Shown here piece after piece: positions 41,958-52,184 of a stretch of DNA of 64,000 bases (positions are counted from its first letter, which is position 1; each line of letters begins with the position of its first letter). The translations under genes were made by a program, and so were the position numbers. The notes under the pieces were generated by a model that saw only the letters and a program-made list of their open reading frames with translations, did no database searches and was not told where the DNA came from. Source of the DNA: Actinomycetota bacterium (GTDB lineage Bacteria > Actinomycetota > Acidimicrobiia > Acidimicrobiales > Ilumatobacteraceae); assembly GCA_016870775.1 (NCBI GenBank), contig VGAK01000006.1, positions 22,829-86,828 on the forward strand. Direction: 5' to 3'.

Positions 41958-43535
41958 GTGAGCGGTGAGTCCCCCGGATCAAAACACACCTCGGGCCGGG
42001 TGGATGGCGAGGTGGACCACGAAGCGACGGTCGGCGACTCGGGGGCCGATGACCCGGCGGCCGGTCTCGAATTCGAGCGGAACCGCCGCACCGCGCACAT
42101 CGACGCACTCCGCGGTGCGGGAACCAACCCCTACCCGCACCGCTTCGACCGCACCCACACCCTCGGCGAGCTCCGCGAGCTCCACGGTGCGCTCGAACCC
42201 GGCACCGAGACCGACGTCCCGGTCCGCGTCGCGGGCCGGATCATGCTCAAGCGCGACCAGGGCAAGTTGATCTTCATCACCGTGCAGGACCGCACCGGCA
42301 CGATCCAATTGTTCGTGTCCAAGTCCGAGGTCGGCGAGGACGGGTTCGCGGCCATCGTGGAGTTGGACCTCGGCGACTGGGTGGGTGCAGCCGGAATCAT
42401 GATGGCCACGCGCAAGGGCGAGCTCTCCGTGAAGACCTCGTCGGTCAGCCTGCTGTCCAAGGCCGTGCGCCCCATGCCCGACAAGTGGCGGGGGCTCTCC
42501 GATGTCGAGACCAGGTACCGCCAGCGCTACGCGGACCTGATCGTGAACGACGAGGCGCGGCGCATGTTCGCGGTGCGCCACGAGATCATCGCCAGTTTCC
42601 GGCGCACCCTGCACGATCACGGCTTCATCGAGGTGGAGACCCCGGTGCTGCATGTCGAGGCGGGCGGAGCACCCGCCACGCCGTTCGTGACGCACCACAA
42701 CGCCCTCGACATGCAGCTGTACCTGCGCATCGCACTCGAGTTGCACCTGAAGCGACTGATCGTGGGCGGCATGGAGCGCGTCTACGAGATCGGCCGCGTG
42801 TTCCGGAACGAGGGCCTCTCGAGCCGCCACAATCCCGAGTTCACGTTGATGGAGCTGTACCAGGCCTTCGGTGATTACACGGAGATGATGGGGATCACCG
42901 AGCACCTCATCACGACAGCGGCGCGCGACGCCACCGGGTCCTCCGTGGTGACGATCGACGGGACCGAGATCGATCTCGCCGTCGGCTGGCGCAGGGCACG
43001 GATGATCGACCTGGTGGCCGAGGCGACCGGCAGGGAGGTGCACCCGAACCAGCCGCGCGAGACGCTCGTCGCGCTCGCCGCCGAGCACGAAGTGCGGGTC
43101 CAGCCCTACTGGGGCACCGGCAAGATCATCGAGGAGCTCTTCGGGGCCACCGCTGAGTCGTCGCTGCGCGAGCCCACCTTCGTGACGCACCACCCGGTGG
43201 AGGTGAGCCCGCTCGCACGGGTCGACCCGGCCGATCCGCACCTGACGGAGAGATTCGAGTTGCACGTCGGCGGTCGTGAGCTCGCCAACGGCTACAGCGA
43301 GTTGAACGACCCGCGCGAGCAGCGCGCCCGCTTCGAGGACGAGCAGCGCGCCAAGGATGCGGGCAACCTCGAGGCCGGCACGGTCGACGAGGACTACCTG
43401 CGCGCGCTCGAGTACGGCATGCCGCCCACCGGGGGCCTCGGCATCGGCATCGACCGTCTCACTATGCTGATCAGCGGCGCCCAGTCGATCCGCGACGTGA
43501 TCCTGTTCCCCACACTGCGACCGGAGGTGTTCTGA
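41958..43535 (+). CDS. lysS: Lysyl-tRNA synthetase, class II
   Basis: Charges tRNA-Lys. The N-terminal OB-fold anticodon domain includes [26 protein letters not shown] (read in part). The class II core has motif 2 [25 protein letters not shown] and motif 3 [14 protein letters not shown]. The start is uncertain: GTG 41958 (525 residues) lies after TACCGT, while the track gives GTG 41922 with 12 more codons; both lie before the conserved [14 protein letters not shown]. The stop overlaps the dapD start (TGATG), linking aminoacylation with lysine biosynthesis. Confidence 0.95.
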   Translation: MSGESPGSKHTSGRVDGEVDHEATVGDSGADDPAAGLEFERNRRTAHIDALRGAGTNPYPHRFDRTHTLGELRELHGALEPGTETDVPVRVAGRIMLKRDQGKLIFITVQDRTGTIQLFVSKSEVGEDGFAAIVELDLGDWVGAAGIMMATRKGELSVKTSSVSLLSKAVRPMPDKWRGLSDVETRYRQRYADLIVNDEARRMFAVRHEIIASFRRTLHDHGFIEVETPVLHVEAGGAPATPFVTHHNALDMQLYLRIALELHLKRLIVGGMERVYEIGRVFRNEGLSSRHNPEFTLMELYQAFGDYTEMMGITEHLITTAARDATGSSVVTIDGTEIDLAVGWRRARMIDLVAEATGREVHPNQPRETLVALAAEHEVRVQPYWGTGKIIEELFGATAESSLREPTFVTHHPVEVSPLARVDPADPHLTERFELHVGGRELANGYSELNDPREQRARFEDEQRAKDAGNLEAGTVDEDYLRALEYGMPPTGGLGIGIDRLTMLISGAQSIRDVILFPTLRPEVF

Positions 43536-44461
43536 TGACCGCGAACGAGACCTGCGCCTGGGGTGCGGGCATCGAGACCCTCGATGCCGACGGCGCCGTG
43601 TTGGAGGTGCGGTTCCGCGCACTCGGCCTCGGCGAGATGCCCGCGTCGTTGCCCTCGATCGACCCGGCCGTCGACACCGATCCGGAGCGCGCCGTCGCCC
43701 TCCGAGCCGTCACGGTGTCGATCGACACCGCGTCGGCGCCGCGCGACACCGCCGACGCATGGTTGCGGCTCCATCTGTTCTCCCACCGTCTCGTGCTGCC
43801 CCGCACACAGAACCTCGACGGCCTCTTCGGATTGCTCCAGAACGTGGCGTGGACCACCCGCGGCCCGGTCCCCCTCGCGGCGCTCGAGTCCGTCAGGTGG
43901 AACCTGGCCCGCAAGGGTGAGCACCTCGTCGTCCACGGAGTCGACAAGTTCCCGCGCATGACCGACTACGTGGTGCCGTCGGGGGTGCGGATCGCCGATG
44001 CGGGCCGGGTGCGGCTCGGTGCGCACCTCGCGGCGGGCACCACGGTGATGCACGAGGGCTTCTGCAACTTCAACGCCGGCACTCTCGGTGTCTCGATGGT
44101 CGAGGGCCGCATCTCCCAGGGCGTGGTCGTGGGAGACGGCAGCGACATCGGTGGTGGCGCCTCGATCCAGGGCACGCTCTCGGGAGGCGGCAAGGAGATG
44201 GTCACGATCGGCGAGCGGTGCCTGCTCGGTGCCAACGCGGGACTCGGGATCAGCCTCGGCAACGACTGCATCGTCGAGGCCGGCCTCTACGTCACCGCCG
44301 GAACCGTCGTGATCGACCCCTCCGGCAACGCGATCAAGGCGCGACTCCTCTCGGGCCAGGACAATCTGTTGTTCCGCCGCAACTCGCTCACCGGCACCGT
44401 CGAGGCGATCTCGCGGTCGGGTTCCTGGGGCGGCCTGAACGCCGATCTCCACAAGAACTGA
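43535..44461 (+). CDS. dapD: Tetrahydrodipicolinate N-succinyltransferase
   Basis: Succinyltransferase of the lysine/meso-diaminopimelate pathway, 308 residues, forming trimers with a left-handed beta-helix. It matches the actinobacterial DapD type: [19 protein letters not shown] near residue 180 and [14 protein letters not shown] near 206, then [17 protein letters not shown] 43535 overlaps the lysS stop and its own stop overlaps the nitroreductase ATG (both TGATG). Supplies precursors for both lysine and peptidoglycan. Confidence 0.95.
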   Translation: MTANETCAWGAGIETLDADGAVLEVRFRALGLGEMPASLPSIDPAVDTDPERAVALRAVTVSIDTASAPRDTADAWLRLHLFSHRLVLPRTQNLDGLFGLLQNVAWTTRGPVPLAALESVRWNLARKGEHLVVHGVDKFPRMTDYVVPSGVRIADAGRVRLGAHLAAGTTVMHEGFCNFNAGTLGVSMVEGRISQGVVVGDGSDIGGGASIQGTLSGGGKEMVTIGERCLLGANAGLGISLGNDCIVEAGLYVTAGTVVIDPSGNAIKARLLSGQDNLLFRRNSLTGTVEAISRSGSWGGLNADLHKN

Positions 44462-45015
44462 TGACACCCGACGATCTCGAATCCCTCATCCATCGCCGTG
44501 CGAGCGGGATGACGATCGATCGCGAGGCCTCCGTCGACGAGACGGTCATCGCCCGTGTCGTCCGCGCCGCGGTCGCAGCACCGAACCACCGCAAGACCCG
44601 TCCGCTGCGCGTGGCCGTGCTGCGCGGAGATGCACGGCTGCGCTTCGGGGAGGCCGTCGCCGACGTGATGGCCGCCCGGGGCGAGGAGAAGAACAGGGTC
44701 GACAAGACCCGCGGGAAGTACGGACGCGCACCCGTTGTTCTCGTCGTCGCGGCCGCCGAGGGCGAGAGCGGGCTCGAGACCGATGAGAACCGCTACTCGG
44801 TGGCGGCCGGGATCCAGAACATGCTGCTCATGATCGAGTCGTTCGGGATGACCGCGCTGTGGAGCTCGCCCACCAAGGGCGCAAACACCGAGATGGCCGC
44901 GTTCTGCGGGTTCGCCGAGACCGATCACGTGCTCGGGGTCGTCTATCTCGGTCACTCGGCACGACCCGCTCCCCCGCGGGATCGTCCCGATCCGACGGTG
45001 AACTGGATCGACTGA
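44461..45015 (+). CDS. Nitroreductase family protein (YdjA-like)
   Basis: FMN-dependent nitroreductase-fold protein of 184 residues. The phosphate-binding RRASG near residue 13, AAVAAPNHRKTRPLRV near 39 and GIQNMLLMIESFGMTALWSS near 120 match the small YdjA-like group. The ATG overlaps the dapD stop by one base. Its place in a lysS-dapD operon may be incidental. Physiological substrate unknown. Confidence 0.85.
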   Translation: MTPDDLESLIHRRASGMTIDREASVDETVIARVVRAAVAAPNHRKTRPLRVAVLRGDARLRFGEAVADVMAARGEEKNRVDKTRGKYGRAPVVLVVAAAEGESGLETDENRYSVAAGIQNMLLMIESFGMTALWSSPTKGANTEMAAFCGFAETDHVLGVVYLGHSARPAPPRDRPDPTVNWID

Positions 45016-45028
45016 TCGCGCGTCGCTC

Positions 45029-45838
45029 TCAGCCGATGCGCACGCCCATCCCGCCGTCCACGGCCAGCAGCACACCGGTGACGAACCCCGCATCGTCGGA
45101 GGCCAGGTACAGCACCGCGTGGGCCGTGTCCCACGCGGTTCCCATCCGGCCGCGCAGGGGCACGCGCGCGTCGCGCCCGGCGCGCACATCCTCGGTGCTG
45201 CGGCCGGTCGCCGCGGCGATGCCCTCGACGGCCATCGGGGTGTCGATGAACCCCGGCAGCACCGCGTTGCACCGCACACCGTGCTTGGCATTGGTGTTCG
45301 CGACGCTGACGGTGAGCCGGTTCACTGCCGCCTTCGAGACCTCGTAGGCCAATTGCGTCGCACCGGCGAGGGAGGCGAGAGAGGAGATGTTCACGATCGA
45401 GCCGGCACCCTCGCGGCGCATGGGGCCGAGCACCGCGCGCACGATGCGCCATGTGCCGGTGAAGTTCACCTCGAGCGTGCGCTCGAGCACCTCGTCGGAC
45501 ACGATGTGGGCCGGCCCGTCACCCGACAGACCGATGCCCACATTGTTCACCACGATGTCGATCCCACCCCAGAGCGACCCGGCATGCTCCACGAGTCGCT
45601 CACCGGCGTCGGGGGCGGTGATGTCGAGTGCCATCGCAGTGGCGACCCCACCGTGCGCGACGATCTCGGCGGCGGTCCCCTCGGCGCGTGCGGGCACCCT
45701 GTCCACACACAGGACCTCGGCGCCCTCGCGCGCGAGCAACAATGCCGTGGCCCTGCCGTTGCCGAGTGTCTCGCCGGGAGTCTGACCCGCTCCGACGACG
45801 ATCGCGCGCTTTCCCGCGACCCGTCCCCCCGCGGTCAT
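45029..45838 (-). CDS. Short-chain dehydrogenase/reductase
   Basis: SDR of 269 residues. The cofactor loop is atypical, GAGQTPGETLGNGRATA, with a longer glycine-rich turn than the usual TGxxxGxG. NNVG, Ser in NISSLAS and YEVSKAA complete the active site. ATG 45838 is chosen over the adjacent GTG 45841. It follows the mutase gene by seven bases on the same strand, so it is probably co-transcribed and may act on a CoA-linked hydroxyacid. Substrate unknown. Confidence 0.85.
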   Translation of the reverse strand: MTAGGRVAGKRAIVVGAGQTPGETLGNGRATALLLAREGAEVLCVDRVPARAEGTAAEIVAHGGVATAMALDITAPDAGERLVEHAGSLWGGIDIVVNNVGIGLSGDGPAHIVSDEVLERTLEVNFTGTWRIVRAVLGPMRREGAGSIVNISSLASLAGATQLAYEVSKAAVNRLTVSVANTNAKHGVRCNAVLPGFIDTPMAVEGIAAATGRSTEDVRAGRDARVPLRGRMGTAWDTAHAVLYLASDDAGFVTGVLLAVDGGMGVRIG

Positions 45839-45845
45839 CACGGTC

Positions 45846-47444
<1,599 letters not shown>

Positions 47445-47450
47445 GCGGCA

Positions 47451-47456
47451 AGGCTA
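47451..47456 (-). promoter_or_regulatory. Leaderless -10 hexamer of mutase gene
   Basis: TAGCCT six bases before ATG 47444. Confidence 0.6.
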
Positions 47457-47491
47457 CGAGCCGGGCACCGCGGCGACCCAAGCCGGTCCCC

Positions 47492-47890
47492 TCAGCGCGC
47501 AGCGACGAGCGCGATCTCCATCGACCACTCCGGGCGCGCGAGAGCCGGCACGGTGACGAGCGTGCTGGCGGCCCGGTGGTCCCCCATCACCTCGTCGCGC
47601 ACCGCCATCACCGAGGCGAGATCAGCCGGAAGGGTCTCCCGTGCCACCACGTAGGTGGTGATGCTCACGACGTCGGCGATCCCCATGCCGGAGGACCGCA
47701 GGATCTCGATCAGGTTGGCCCAGACGCACCTCGCCTGGCCCTCCAGCGACGAGGGCACCGTCCCGTCGGGCATCGTGGGCACCACTCCCGAGGTGAAGAC
47801 CATCGTGGCCGGGCCGTCGACGCGCACCGCATGGGCGTACTTGGCCGCGGGCGGCGCCAAGTGCTCGGGGCGCACCTCACTGATCGGCAT
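47492..47890 (-). CDS. RidA/YjgF family protein
   Basis: Small RidA-fold protein of 132 residues; the family hydrolyses reactive enamines/imines from PLP enzymes. Features are VFTSGVVPTMPDG near residue 31, QARCVWANLIEILRSSGMGIADVV and a C-terminal PALARPEWSMEIALVA. The canonical catalytic Arg region appears as ALARPEW, so activity is uncertain. Divergent from the aldolase gene across 41 bases; ATG 47890 has no clear ribosome site. Confidence 0.85.
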   Translation of the reverse strand: MPISEVRPEHLAPPAAKYAHAVRVDGPATMVFTSGVVPTMPDGTVPSSLEGQARCVWANLIEILRSSGMGIADVVSITTYVVARETLPADLASVMAVRDEVMGDHRAASTLVTVPALARPEWSMEIALVAAR

Positions 47891-47919
47891 GGCTGATTCC
47901 CATCACCGCCATTGTGCCC

Positions 47920-47925
47920 TAGGGT
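47920..47925 (+). promoter_or_regulatory. Leaderless -10 hexamer
   Basis: TAGGGT six bases before ATG 47932. Confidence 0.55.
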
Positions 47926-47931
47926 TGGGGT

Positions 47932-48768
47932 ATGACCATCACTCCAGACGCACCGGTGACACAGCCCCGCCAGATCGACGGCGTGCCCCTCACCCCCAAG
48001 GACGTGACCACCCTCTACATGGAGGACCTCGCGCCGAAGCCCACCGTCGAGGCAGAGCGTGAGTGGCGCAAGCAGAAGCTCGCCGGCTCGCTGCGCATCT
48101 TCGGCCGATTCGGATTCGGCGAGGGCGTGGCCGGGCACATCACGGCGCGCGACCCCGAATTCCCCGAGCTCTTCTGGGTGAACCCGCTCGGTCTGTCGTT
48201 CCGCCACGTGCGCGTGTCGGACCTGATCCTCGTCGACCACGAGGGCCATGTCGTCTACGGCGAGCACAGCGTCAACCGCGCCGCCTACGTGCTGCACTCG
48301 GCGGTCCACGAGGCACGGCCCGATGTCGTGGCCGCCGCACACGCCCACAGCGTCTACGGCAAGGCGTTCTCGAGCCTCGGCATCCCCCTCGACCCGCTGA
48401 CACAGGACTCGTGTGCGTTCTACGAGAACAACACCGTGATCTCGGACCACGGTGGCGCCGTGGTGTTCGAGGTCGAGGCGGGCCGGGACTTCGCGCGCGC
48501 CTTCGGCGACAACCGAGCAGCCATCCACCAGAACCACGGTCACTTCACCGTGGGGACCACGATCGACTCGGCGGTGTTCTGGTACGTGTGCTTCGAGCGG
48601 TGCGCCCAGGCCCAATTGGCCGCCATGGCGGCGGGCACGCCCAAGCACATCCCGCACGATCTCGCCGTGTACACCCGCGAGAACGCCGGCAACGAGATCA
48701 CCGGCTGGATGCACTTCCAACCGCTGTGGCAGGAGATCTGCCGCACCGATCCCGATCTGTTCGACTGA
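47932..48768 (+). CDS. Class II aldolase/adducin family protein
   Basis: Protein of 278 residues with the zinc-dependent aldolase fold: GHITARDPEF near residue 65, AAHAHSVYGKAFSS near 138 with two of the metal histidines, and NHGHFTVGTT near 200 with another. Family members act on sugar phosphates, but many actinobacterial versions of this long form are uncharacterised. Leaderless ATG 47932. An EamA transporter gene follows by 20 bases and may share the transcript. Confidence 0.85.
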   Translation: MTITPDAPVTQPRQIDGVPLTPKDVTTLYMEDLAPKPTVEAEREWRKQKLAGSLRIFGRFGFGEGVAGHITARDPEFPELFWVNPLGLSFRHVRVSDLILVDHEGHVVYGEHSVNRAAYVLHSAVHEARPDVVAAAHAHSVYGKAFSSLGIPLDPLTQDSCAFYENNTVISDHGGAVVFEVEAGRDFARAFGDNRAAIHQNHGHFTVGTTIDSAVFWYVCFERCAQAQLAAMAAGTPKHIPHDLAVYTRENAGNEITGWMHFQPLWQEICRTDPDLFD

Positions 48769-48787
48769 CCCGGATCGACCCCACCCC

Positions 48788-49690
48788 GTGACCCTCCGGG
48801 AATCGGTGTCCCTGCGCGCCTCCGCGATGCTGGAGCGCTCGCCGGCTGAATTCCTCTTCCTCCTCTCCGCTGCCGGCCAGTACGCCGGCGCCGTGATCGC
48901 GATCGGGCTCTTCGATGACCTCTCCCCCGCGACAGTCGCGTGGTTGCGGGTGCTGTCGGCGGCGGTCATCCTCCTCGCCGTCGGTCGTCGCGCGCACCAC
49001 ACCAACTGGAGCGCCCACGACCTCGCATGGGTCGGGATCTTCGGCGCTTCGACGGCGCTCATGAACCTGTTCTTCTACCTCGGTATCGAGAGTCTCCCCC
49101 TCGGCAAGGGAGTGGCGATCGAGTTCATCGGCCCGGTCGCAGTGGCGGCCGCACGCACCCGCACCGCGCGCAACTGGTGGGCTCTGGTGCTCGCGGCCGG
49201 TGGTGTCGTGGTGCTGGGTGGAGTGGAATTGGGCGATGAGCCCCTCGCGCTGTTGTTCATCCTCGTGGCATCGGTGATGTGGGCGGGATACATCGTGGCA
49301 GGATCCCGGGTCGCGCTCGGCGAGCGCGGCGTGGCCGGACTGGGCCTCGGCATGGCGATGGGATCGCTCGTGATCATGCCCTTTTCACTCGCCGATGCGG
49401 GCACGGCGCTCACGACCCCCTCCCTGCTCGGCGCGTGCGTGCTGGTGGGACTCCTCTCGAGCGTGGTCGGCTACGGCATCGACCAGTCGACACTGCGGCG
49501 GATCCCGATGCGCCGGTTCTCGGTGCTCCTCGCGCTGCTCCCGGTGTGCGCGATGGTGTTCGGCCTCGTCTTCCTCGACCAGACACCGACCCTGATCGAC
49601 CTCGGTGGAATGGCGCTCGTTCTCGCGGGCGTGGCGATCCAGGAGCGCGAGGAGATCGAGCGCCACCAACCAGTCGGCACCACCACCTAG
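48788..49690 (+). CDS. EamA/RhaT family transporter
   Basis: Inner-membrane drug/metabolite transporter of 300 residues with about ten hydrophobic helices in two EamA repeats; the second ends with FSVLLALLPVCAMVFGLVFLDQTP, and GKGVAIEFIGPVAVAA resembles RhtA-type threonine/homoserine exporters. GTG 48788 is the first in-frame start after the aldolase stop; the track ORF extends far into that gene. Possible amino-acid exporter; substrate not provable here. Confidence 0.85.
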   Translation: MTLRESVSLRASAMLERSPAEFLFLLSAAGQYAGAVIAIGLFDDLSPATVAWLRVLSAAVILLAVGRRAHHTNWSAHDLAWVGIFGASTALMNLFFYLGIESLPLGKGVAIEFIGPVAVAAARTRTARNWWALVLAAGGVVVLGGVELGDEPLALLFILVASVMWAGYIVAGSRVALGERGVAGLGLGMAMGSLVIMPFSLADAGTALTTPSLLGACVLVGLLSSVVGYGIDQSTLRRIPMRRFSVLLALLPVCAMVFGLVFLDQTPTLIDLGGMALVLAGVAIQEREEIERHQPVGTTT

Positions 49691-49693
49691 CGT
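49688..49693 (+). promoter_or_regulatory. Leaderless -10 hexamer
   Basis: TAGCGT six bases before ATG 49700; the hexamer begins in the EamA stop codon. Confidence 0.6.
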
Positions 49694-49699
49694 TGCCGC

Positions 49700-52165
49700 A
49701 TGTCCCCGACGCGGCGCGCCGTCTCCGTGATCGCCACTGCCCTGGCCGGGTCCCTCGTCGCAACCCTCGTCAGCCCCGGGCTCGCACCACGAGCGGGTGC
49801 GACCCCCGCCCCACCGGTCGCCACCACGGTGCCCCCGACCGTGCCCGCGCCCGCCACCGCCACCGCCCCGACTCCCCTTCCCTCTGCTGCGCTCGTGGTG
49901 AACGGTCGCGGAAACGGCCACGGCCGCGGCATGAGCCAGTGGGGCGCGTATGGATGGGCCACGAAGAAGGCCCTCGCGTGGCAGGACATCCTCCTCTTTT
50001 ATTACGGCGGGAACGGCCGGACGGTGGCACTGCTGACCGAGACCGACGCAGCGTCGGCACCGGGGGGACTCATGACCGTGCGACTGACCGCCCTCGACAA
50101 CACCCAGACCGCGGTGCTCAGCGACACCAGTGCCCTCTCGTGGTCGGGGGCGCCCGGCACCTTCGGTGCCTTCGTGGCACGGCAGGTGGCACGCGACGTC
50201 TTCGATGTCTGGGCCGCCCCGAAACCCGCGTGCGGTGCACCGTCGGGCGACCCCACCGGCTTCACCCAGGTGGGCAACGACGTGAAGGGACCCGTCGAGT
50301 TCACCGTCCCCAAGTCGGCCGACCCTCTCGCGACCTCGCCGGGAGAGATGATCGGCGTGTGCGAACCACCGTCGACCGAGGCAAAGCGCGGACGGGTGCG
50401 CTACTACCGCGGCACGGTGCGGGCAGTGAGTGATGCGACCGGGGCGGCGCGCACCGTGAATGCCGTCGCCGTCGAGTCGTATGTGCGCGGAGTGGTGCCG
50501 CGCGAGTCACCCCCGGGCTGGGGCGATGGCGCCGGAGGCGCGGGCATGAACGCACTGCGCGCCCAGGCGGTTGCTGCGCGCAGCTACGGCCTCACCGAGT
50601 CCCGGTACACCTACGCCAAGACCTGTGACAGCATGGACTGCCAGGTCTACGGCGGAGCAGTGCGCCGCAGTGTCGGCTCGAAGGTCTACGAGACGCTCGA
50701 GCACCCGCTCTCGGACACCGCGGTGGCAGAGACGGTGAACTTCGTCGTCAAGGACACTGCGGGCCGCCTCGTGCGCACCGAGTACACGTCCTCGAACGGG
50801 GGCCGCACCGCCGGGGGCACCTTCCCGGCAAAGGACGACGAGGGTGACCTGCTCGCCGACGCGGCCCAGCAGGTGTGGACCCGGGTGTTCAGTGCCTCCG
50901 AGGTGCAGAAGCGATACCCCTCGATCGGTGTCTTCATGTCGGCCGTCACCACCCACGACGGACTCGGTGGAGAGTGGAACGGCTACGCGTTGTCGGTCAC
51001 CATCTCGGGAACCGCGGGCCGCGTCATTCGCAGTGGCCCCCAATTCAGGCGCGACTTCGACCTCTACAACCACTGGTTCGAGACCTCCACCGTCACCGGT
51101 GCCGATCCGGCGGCGGCACCGGTGGGTCGGGTGCTGCTGGTGGGCGACTCGGTCTCGGAGTCGATCGCCACAGAGTTCGCCGCCCTCGTCACGCCCGCCT
51201 ACCCCGCGATGGACTTCCAGGCCTGTTCCGGCCGAGGCATGGCGGGCGCGGACTGCAACGCGCCACAGAGCCCGCCGAGCCTCGACCTCGACGGCGTCGG
51301 TGTGGTCAATGCCTCCGAGTCGCCCGCGGCGGCGATCATTGCGCTCGGCTACAACGACGACCCCGCCACCTTCGAGGGTGAACTGCAACAGATGCTCTCG
51401 GCTCTCACCGCAAAGGGCGTGCAACGGATCATCTTCGTGGCGCTGTCGACGCGCAGCACCACCCGCAACTACGCACGGATCAACGAGCTCGTCGTGGCGG
51501 CCTCGGCGGTCAACCCGGCGATCACGGTGCTCGACTGGAACACCGCGAGCGCAGAGACCGCGCGTTGGCGGTGGTTCGAGAACTCCTCGTTGTGCTGTTG
51601 GGTGCACCTCTCGGCGAGCGGGCAGGCGGAGTTCGCACTCTTCCTGCGCCGTCAACTGGATGCACTGCGCGCACAGGGGATGCTCCCCGTGTCGGCGCCG
51701 GCGGTGCCGGTGCTGCTCGGCCTGCCTCTGAAGAAGAGCAACGCGGGCGTCATGGTCTCGTCCGTCCAACGACGCCTGAACCGGGCCCTCAACCTGACGG
51801 GCCGCAAGAGACTGGCAACCGACGGCGCCTTCGGTGCAGCGACGGATCGCGCGGTGCGCACCTTCCAGGCCGCGACCGCCCTGCCCGTGACCGGGGAGAT
51901 CGACCGGACCACATGGGATGCACTCGGGCTCGCGGGGAGGTCCGATCTCACGATCCTGCGCGTCGGCACGTTCCACCCCGCCGTGGCCACGGTCCAGACC
52001 GCACTCGGCAAGGTTCTCCGCAAGAAGATCCCCGCCACCGGGCGCTACGACGAATCACTCGCCGCCCTCGTGCGCGAGTTCCAAAAGAACGTCGCGCTCA
52101 AGCCCTCGGGTCGGGTCGGGCCCTCCACCTGGGCGGCACTGATGGCAGCCGCCGCGCGCAGCTGA
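49700..52165 (+). CDS. Secreted SpoIID/LytB - SGNH hydrolase-like - double peptidoglycan-binding protein
   Basis: Exported protein of 821 residues with three modules. A signal peptide (1-35) and a Pro/Thr/Ala linker lead to a SpoIID/LytB domain (~65-470): NGHGRGMSQWGAYG, ESYVRGVVPRESP and LRAQAVAARSYGL. Residues ~476-665 look like an SGNH/GDSL esterase: GRVLLVGDSVSES near 483, ALGYNDDP near 550 in the block III position, and VHLSASG near 635 in the catalytic Asp/His block. Two peptidoglycan-binding type-1 repeats (~680-818) follow, each with a TFQAAT/EFQKNV core. Probably cleaves wall glycan and edits an O-acyl group at the wall; the combination is inference. Confidence 0.85.
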   Translation: MSPTRRAVSVIATALAGSLVATLVSPGLAPRAGATPAPPVATTVPPTVPAPATATAPTPLPSAALVVNGRGNGHGRGMSQWGAYGWATKKALAWQDILLFYYGGNGRTVALLTETDAASAPGGLMTVRLTALDNTQTAVLSDTSALSWSGAPGTFGAFVARQVARDVFDVWAAPKPACGAPSGDPTGFTQVGNDVKGPVEFTVPKSADPLATSPGEMIGVCEPPSTEAKRGRVRYYRGTVRAVSDATGAARTVNAVAVESYVRGVVPRESPPGWGDGAGGAGMNALRAQAVAARSYGLTESRYTYAKTCDSMDCQVYGGAVRRSVGSKVYETLEHPLSDTAVAETVNFVVKDTAGRLVRTEYTSSNGGRTAGGTFPAKDDEGDLLADAAQQVWTRVFSASEVQKRYPSIGVFMSAVTTHDGLGGEWNGYALSVTISGTAGRVIRSGPQFRRDFDLYNHWFETSTVTGADPAAAPVGRVLLVGDSVSESIATEFAALVTPAYPAMDFQACSGRGMAGADCNAPQSPPSLDLDGVGVVNASESPAAAIIALGYNDDPATFEGELQQMLSALTAKGVQRIIFVALSTRSTTRNYARINELVVAASAVNPAITVLDWNTASAETARWRWFENSSLCCWVHLSASGQAEFALFLRRQLDALRAQGMLPVSAPAVPVLLGLPLKKSNAGVMVSSVQRRLNRALNLTGRKRLATDGAFGAATDRAVRTFQAATALPVTGEIDRTTWDALGLAGRSDLTILRVGTFHPAVATVQTALGKVLRKKIPATGRYDESLAALVREFQKNVALKPSGRVGPSTWAALMAAAARS

Positions 52166-52184
52166 GCCACACCGACGGGCCCGC

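Noticed and set aside
47445-47491. Cobalamin riboswitch upstream of the B12-dependent mutase
   Set aside because: The start codon is six bases from the -10 hexamer, and no leader long enough for a riboswitch exists.
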